12,303 bases of DNA from Acanthaster planci (taxonomy: Eukaryota; Echinodermata; Asteroidea; Valvatida; Acanthasteridae): NCBI RefSeq assembly GCF_001949145.1, contig NW_019091367.1, positions 669,385 through 681,687 on the forward strand, read 5' to 3'. Below, in pieces: positions 7,936 through 12,303 of this stretch. Position 1 is the first letter of the stretch; each line of letters starts with the position of its first letter. The notes below the pieces were generated by a model. That model saw only the letters and a list, made by a program, of their open reading frames with translations, had not been told where the DNA came from and made no database searches. Position numbers and translations under genes: made by a program.

Positions 7936-9180
7936 TATCTTTTTGTCTGGAACTTCAGTGAGGGTTTTAATTTAATTCCGTTTTAGCGTTTCACACTATA
8001 TGCAGTCCGAATCCATATTTAAGGCAGACTGATTCCCGTCGCACACGTAGTCTCCAGACGTCTTACAGATCTCCTCCGAACGGGTAGCCGGTAATGAAGC
8101 CAGCAGATCCTGCTGAGTGTATGTAAATGAGCAAACGATGCCTGCTCAGTGAAATGAACAAATCGAACAGGAGCTGATAGCATATTTTGCTTTTTCTTCT
8201 TCATTACCGGAAAAACACTTCACCAGAAATTGCTTGTTTATCTAAAATTTAACATAATAACCACAGATTTGAAATAAATTGCCGTAAACTTGCCGATTTA
8301 TCTATGAAAATCCTTGAAAAGTGTATTACCTCACTGTGATCGACAGAGGCGTACAAAGGATAGGTACTTATTCGCTTTTAACGTGATTTTTGTAACAAAA
8401 ACTAAAAAAAAAAAGATTTTTAGCAGCCAAATTGACAAAGCTAATCGCGCACGTTAAACTGCAGCTAGGCCATTTTCCAATACTCAACTTCGTCTCCGTC
8501 TCAGACTTCGTTCCGAAAACCAAGAACCGATTGTGCCGGCCTGAAGCGTTTGAATTACATTGGATTACTGTAAGTTTTTGGTTTTCTTGCATCTTATTTG
8601 ATGTTCTGTGGCACTGTTAGACTGATTACTGTGCTTACAGCTTCAGCCAGAGCGAAAAACAGTTGAAGCCTGGGACGAAGCCGAATTGAGTATTGGAAAA
8701 CGGCCCTAGCTGCCGGTCCCCCCCCATGTGCAGTACAATTTTCAGGCTGTAATGCGGCGCTGGTACTAGTTTAGTCCATGCGTGTGAAATGTGGGGCCGG
8801 GGGCAGGCCGGGGAAGCACAATTTTTGCCGCAATTATCGTTCACGACACCATACACAGAAGGCAACAACTGTACTGTACATATGCTGTACACGTAGCCTA
8901 CATGTACATGTATAATATTTGCTGCATGAATACTGATGCATTGTTTGTGAGGTGCAATCTACATGTACGTCCGTAAACGGTCTCGTACTTTCTGAATACA
9001 TGCATGATGAATAAATTGTGTCCTAGCACCGTAAAGGCTTCACACAATGACTAGACAAGCGCGCGTACGCATCGGTCAAAGCATTGGTGCTTAAATTGCC
9101 CTTGCATTGAAAGTTTGTTGGCCTGATCGATGATGCGTGCGTCCGACCATAACAGGATTTGAGTACTGTACATGTACCCG
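7936..9180. other. Intergenic DNA, no gene recognised
   Basis: Short ORFs only. An isolated AATAAA is at 8273-8278. A G-rich run (8793-8813, G-tracts of 4, 5, 2 and 4) could form a weak quadruplex. Palindromic TACATGTA-type sequences cluster at about 8875-8970 and 9168-9177. None gives evidence of a gene. Confidence 0.45.
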
Positions 9181-9194
9181 TATAAGCGCACGTG
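9181..9194 (+). promoter_or_regulatory. Candidate core promoter: TATA-like box overlapped by an E-box
   Basis: TATAAG at 9181-9186 lies 45-50 bp before the MGST1-like start codon. CACGTG follows at once, at 9189-9194. If TATAAG is a real TATA box, transcription would start near 9210 and the 5' UTR would be only about 20 nt. This is a motif match only. Confidence 0.3.
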
Positions 9195-9230
9195 CATCCG
9201 AATGCCGACTGTCGCTAGTTTTTGCCGAGT

Positions 9231-9362
9231 ATGGCCGCCTTTTCTGTGCTGAGTTTCAGCGACAACCCCGTTTTCAAGCAGTATGCCACCTACGCAGCCG
9301 TGGTCACGCTGAAGATGATGTTCCTGTCGTATTTGACCGGAAGATACCGAATGTCTCGGAAG
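9231..9362 (+). CDS. MGST1: MGST1-like coding exon 1: first membrane helix
   Basis: Encodes residues 1-44: a lumenal N-terminus, the first helix with K28 (Lys is conserved here in MGST1 and PTGES), and the basic cytosolic exit GRYRMSRK. The end at 9362 is set by homology: joining AAG to the next exon gives the family sequence K-V-F. The donor used would be GTCAGG, weaker than the other three donors in this window. A second in-phase donor at 9378 (CAG|GTCTTA) would insert Arg-Ser-Ile-Gln after V45. Confidence 0.85.
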
Positions 9363-11430
9363 GTCAGGAGCATTCAGGTCTTAGTAATAACTCGCAATGG
9401 TCTGCCAGATCTCTAGTGCACTGAATTAATGCAGTAATGGTTCGGGCATTTGTATCCTTGCTCTATAGTCTACCACCATGCTCTATGCATATGAGGAAGG
9501 AAGTGCGTGTGTGCTTGCACCACGTGTCGAATTGGCCTAGGCGAGCCTTTCCGACGCTGCCACAGAATCATGCCAGTTAAAGCCATGCCATGGCGCTTTT
9601 TCATGTATACGTCCCCTTTCTACTAGGTCGATCATGGTCACATCTTCTGCGCCAACTGGTAGTTTTGCTGACAAAGCTGAGGCCAGTCATCAGCAAATTT
9701 AAAGGCAGATCAAAATCCACTGATTTTGTGTGGGGGGGGGTGTAGGGTTGAAATTATTTGTATTCAGTCTTTTTTCCTAGTGATTTATCAAAAAACTATG
9801 TTGCTCTTTCGGGGACCATGGTTCCTTGAATCTGAATGTGATCTTTAGTACATGGAGGCGGAAACATAATTCACAGGACGTGTTTGTAAAATCTTTACAT
9901 ACAAAGACTATAGAACCTTTTCCTGTGATATCACGATGGAGCTGGGCCTATGATGTGTTGTGGTGGTAATGAGTAGTTTTGTGAGAGTAATCTACCCATT
10001 CAAGATAAGCATAAGCACGTTGGCACGTGCGCTTGCACGTGGGTGAAGTTGTCCGTAGGAATATATGCGATCACCGTGGCCAAGGCGATCCACACGTGGT
10101 GGTATTGGTTACATTTAGTCACGTGGGTGAAAAAGGTCCATGGAGCAGTGTTGTATTCGAGTTCATCACAAGTCCTTTTACAAGGCCATTCAAAAGTAAC
10201 AGGGTGAACAATGACAGAAGAATGCTTTTGTCAGAGCTCATTTGAATAGCTTGTAAATTGTCTGGAGACTGATTGATTTGTGATGGACGTCAAATATAAC
10301 ACTGCTCTTTAAACCTTTTTCACCTCCTGGACGTGTTGGCTTTTTTAATTGAAAGCACCAGCACTTTAGGCCTACGGTATGCTAGAACCTAGTTCATGGA
10401 ATTTCACGGATTAATCAAGTTTCGGGAATAGTTTCGGGGAAATTTCCCAAGTTTGCCCCCACCTATCTCCGCCAGACCGTCGGATGCGGCATGTACCGAT
10501 CCTCTGGCAGGAGCCATCTCACCCTGTCGATCGGTTTGCATCCTCTTCGCGAATGCGTTAGATCCCATGGATGCGTGCATATGTCCCCGTGCTGAAAATT
10601 CGCCAAAGGCACTTGTCCACTCCGGAGGATTCCAGCAGAGGATTTGCGTTGTGTTAGTATCGAGTGTAACGATCTTTCTCGACACCAATGCTGATTGCTT
10701 TATTCACCGGTCTCTGGAATTCATCTCCATCCAGGTTTTCATTAACCCGGAGGACGCTCGGGGTAAGATGGAGTTGGTGCGACGGGATGACGACGTTGAA
10801 CGAGTTCGAAGGTAAGTATCGTAAATCAAGAACCTTCGAAGGAAAAAACTCACATGTGAATCTTATTAATCGATCAGTGACATAACTCCGGGCAAAAAAA
10901 ACCCTACGTGATTTGGCTTCCTCCCCATTCTGCCGTTCACTCAGTCGGAAAATTGAAAACAGGGATCTTACTGGTTTATATGGAACGACAATACATTGAA
11001 TGCCCTTGATGGACGTTTTCCTTCCCTGTACATCTGCTTGTCACACCCGGCGACACACCAGCAGTTGCAACTCAGTTTTGAACTGTAGGTTTGAAATCAG
11101 CAACCCAAATCAAACCCAAAGCACAAACCAAAACCCAATTCACACCAAGTTGTGGACCCCTCTTTCTCATCTTCCACTCCTTACAGATGTCACCGTAACG
11201 ACGTGGAGAACATCCCGCCTTTTCTGGTCCTGGGCCTCCTGTACGTCCTGACCGGACCCAGCGCCTCCGCTGCAGCCTGGCACTTTCGGGTCTTCGTTGC
11301 ATCTCGTTTCTTCCACACTGTGGCCTACCTGACGCCCCTGCCGCAACCATCTCGCTTTCTCGGGTTCCTGGTAGGCGCTGTCACCAACATCTCCATGGCA
11401 GTGCAGGTGATTATGAGCGGACAGCTGTAG
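9231..11430 (+). CDS. MGST1: MGST1-like microsomal glutathione S-transferase (MAPEG family), three coding exons, 150 aa
   Basis: Predicted homotrimeric membrane enzyme of the ER and outer mitochondrial membrane. It conjugates glutathione to electrophiles and may reduce lipid hydroperoxides. Exons 9231-9362, 10735-10811 and 11187-11430 join in frame (phase 0, then phase 2) to 150 codons, close to the 150-155 of MGST1 and PTGES. Four helices are expected at about 14-36, 76-94, 98-118 and 126-147. Family landmarks are KVF-NPED (44-51), DVERVRR (64-70), HRNDVEN (72-78), HFRVFVASRFFHTVAYL (102-118) and TPLPQPSR (119-126). Glutathione-site residues equivalent to mPGES-1 R38, R70, R73, N74, E77, R110, H113, Y117 and R126 are present. 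YLTPLPQP and VERVRR favour MGST1 over PTGES, and F127 replaces the mPGES-1 serine. An in-frame TAG at 9216-9218 supports the ATG at 9231. Confidence 0.93.
9363..10734 (+). other. Intron 1 of the MGST1-like gene (1372 bp)
   Basis: Phase 0. The acceptor is CCAG ending at 10734, after a moderately pyrimidine-rich stretch. It contains a G9 run at 9732-9740, a single E-box at 9521-9526 and the E-box cluster at 10024-10125. The frame leading into exon 2 stays open for 94 codons upstream (from 10453). That open stretch has no visible family similarity. Confidence 0.8.
10024..10125. promoter_or_regulatory. Cluster of four CACGTG E-boxes in intron 1
   Basis: CACGTG occurs at 10024-10029, 10036-10041, 10093-10098 and 10120-10125. 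The second and fourth share the longer word CACGTGGGTGAA. About one CACGTG per 4 kb is expected by chance. Palindromic CACGTG is the binding site of bHLH factors of the Myc/Max, USF and CLOCK types. Intronic enhancer function is inferred only from density and position. Confidence 0.4.
10735..10811 (+). CDS. MGST1: MGST1-like coding exon 2: cytosolic loop
   Basis: A 77-bp exon encoding V45 to the first two bases of R70. It contains NPED (48-51) and DVERVRR (64-70), the cytosolic loop that helps bind glutathione. The loop between them is about six residues shorter than in mammalian MGST1. The residue after NPED is Ala52 where mammalian MGST1 has its reactive sensor cysteine. It ends at a strong donor, GTAAGT (10812-10817). 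Confidence 0.9.
10812..11186 (+). other. Intron 2 of the MGST1-like gene (375 bp)
   Basis: Donor GTAAGT at 10812; acceptor TTACAG at 11181-11186 after a long pyrimidine tract (from about 11158). Phase 2: the AG of exon 2 plus the first A of exon 3 restores the second Arg of the RR pair. No other feature was seen inside. Confidence 0.88.
11187..11430 (+). CDS. MGST1: MGST1-like coding exon 3: helices 2-4 and C-terminus
   Basis: Encodes residues 71-150, stop TAG at 11428-11430. It begins CHRNDVEN, the glutathione-binding start of helix 2, and carries the conserved R110, H113, Y117 and the signature TPLPQPSR. The last helix (about 126-147) ends in a short tail, SGQL, with no further domain. This is the most strongly conserved part of the gene and fixes the family assignment. 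Confidence 0.95.
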
Positions 11431-11712
11431 CATTGGATTGTCATGTCAGAATGCGTCAAAATCGTGAGCAGACTGCAGACGAAGATCTCCATCGACTACA
11501 GCCTTCTAGAGATTTACCATTCGTACGATGACCTTAAAGGACTTTTCAGACTTGATTTTTTTCAGATGTCTATCTTCTCTTGCAGCATTCAGTAACACCA
11601 ATTATCTTTTCAACATAATTGCTTTTGCGATCGTTTCTTTGTTACACTTAAAAATATTTGGTTCCATTACCGTGATTTCTTGCGATGCATTTAAAGACAT
11701 TGGGATATTAAA
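11431..11712 (+). other. Candidate 3' UTR and poly(A) signal of the MGST1-like gene
   Basis: No open frame continues past the stop. ATTAAA, the common variant poly(A) signal, is at 11707-11712. A GT/T-rich stretch (GAGGTGTGATTTTCTTTT, 11739-11756) lies about 27 bp downstream, where a cleavage-stimulating element would be expected. Confidence 0.4.
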
Positions 11713-12303
11713 GATTTGACGTTCAGTGAAACTATGAACGAGGTGTGATTTTCTTTTGGGAGCCAATATTAGTCCTGATGGCACATGACAGTGGGGATGA
11801 GGGGTATTGTATGGAGTCAAGCATGATCAACAGGGTCAGTCTCAAATGCAGATGATCGAATAATCTTTTCCCGACTAGTCGTGAATACTTTCGCTATGTC
11901 GTACATTTTTTTCACCCGTCTAGTCGCGAATATTTTTCCATTGGCTTGTAAAACAAACGGCTTATGCATAATGATAAGCGCTGGCCTGGCCTTGAGCATT
12001 CGGCATGTACAACGGTACAGTGACAATGCGTGTGTAGACCTACTAGGGTACAGTCCACGAATTCAAGCCCCATTGAAACCAGTGTAAAATCAGCACTGTT
12101 CAGGGCCCAATAACATGCACGCCAACATCCCTGAGATTTCTGAAACACTGATGAAATTCTTGTCTGGTCACTTATCTTTCAATTTTTTTTCAATTTTTTG
12201 TGGGTTAACCAATCACACTTTTAATTATTCCCACAAGACAAAATCACCCCATCTTGAAAACAGTTCGCGGTACCCGCTGCTTCATTTGACTCGGACTGGC
12301 CAG
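11713..12303. other. Downstream flank, no gene recognised
   Basis: No supported coding sequence. It contains an imperfect 23-bp direct repeat (11870-11892 and 11915-11937, core CTAGTCG-GAATA). It also has a 7-bp inverted pair, TTGTGGG at 12198-12204 and CCCACAA at 12230-12236, near the window end. Confidence 0.45.

Noticed and set aside
8793-8813. G-quadruplex regulatory element
   Set aside because: One of the four G-tracts has only two Gs and nothing nearby ties it to a promoter. Noted as composition only.
9137-9424. 95-codon + strand ORF overlapping MGST1-like exon 1
   Set aside because: Different frame from the ATG at 9231, whose product matches the MAPEG family and splices in phase to the conserved exons.
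9231-11430. Assignment as prostaglandin E synthase (PTGES) rather than MGST1
   Set aside because: Many catalytic positions are shared, but YLTPLPQPSR and VERVRR are MGST1-like, and the mPGES-1 Ser127 position is Phe. Prostaglandin synthesis cannot be excluded, but it is not the better call.
11072-11433. Minus-strand ORFs of 92 and 88 codons
   Set aside because: Antisense shadows of MGST1-like exon 3.

Overview
This is a eukaryotic genomic window with two spliced genes on the + strand, set in repeat-containing non-coding DNA. The introns have canonical GT..AG ends. The genes encode a Golgi sialyltransferase of the ST8Sia type and an MGST1-like membrane protein of the MAPEG family. Compact introns (about 0.4-1.4 kb), many TACATGTA-like palindromes and an ST8Sia-type enzyme together suggest an invertebrate deuterostome. 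Amphioxus is my best guess and an echinoderm or hemichordate the alternative; this is inference, not proof.

Layout. Positions 1-3000 hold no recognisable gene. They are bracketed by a diverged inverted repeat (1-176 against 2803-2989). Between the arms lie a nested purine-rich minisatellite (1004-1427), one unrecognised 106-codon ORF (1523-1843) and a perfect 39-bp tandem duplication (2669-2746). Positions 3066-3724 are the upstream region of the sialyltransferase gene, becoming CpG-rich just before its start codon.

The sialyltransferase gene has three coding exons (3725-3909, 4678-5301, 6455-6773). They join in frame to 375 codons and carry a type II signal anchor, sialyl motifs L, S, III and VS, and the four cysteines that form the ST8Sia disulfides. 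Intron 2 holds a small MITE-like inverted repeat. Positions 6774-9230 are 3' flank and intergenic DNA with a decayed 19-20 bp minisatellite (about 7683-7935).

The MGST1-like gene has three coding exons (9231-9362, 10735-10811, 11187-11430) and encodes 150 residues with four predicted membrane helices and the glutathione-binding residues of the family. Its first intron has a tight cluster of four CACGTG E-boxes. From 11431 to the end I see a 3' UTR candidate with a plausible poly(A) signal, and no further gene.

The two genes share only orientation. One acts in Golgi glycan sialylation, the other in ER glutathione-dependent detoxification or lipid metabolism. I see no sign that they form a functional cluster, and no clear new system. 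The features most worth a second look are the divergent sialyl motifs, the inverted-repeat block and the E-box cluster.
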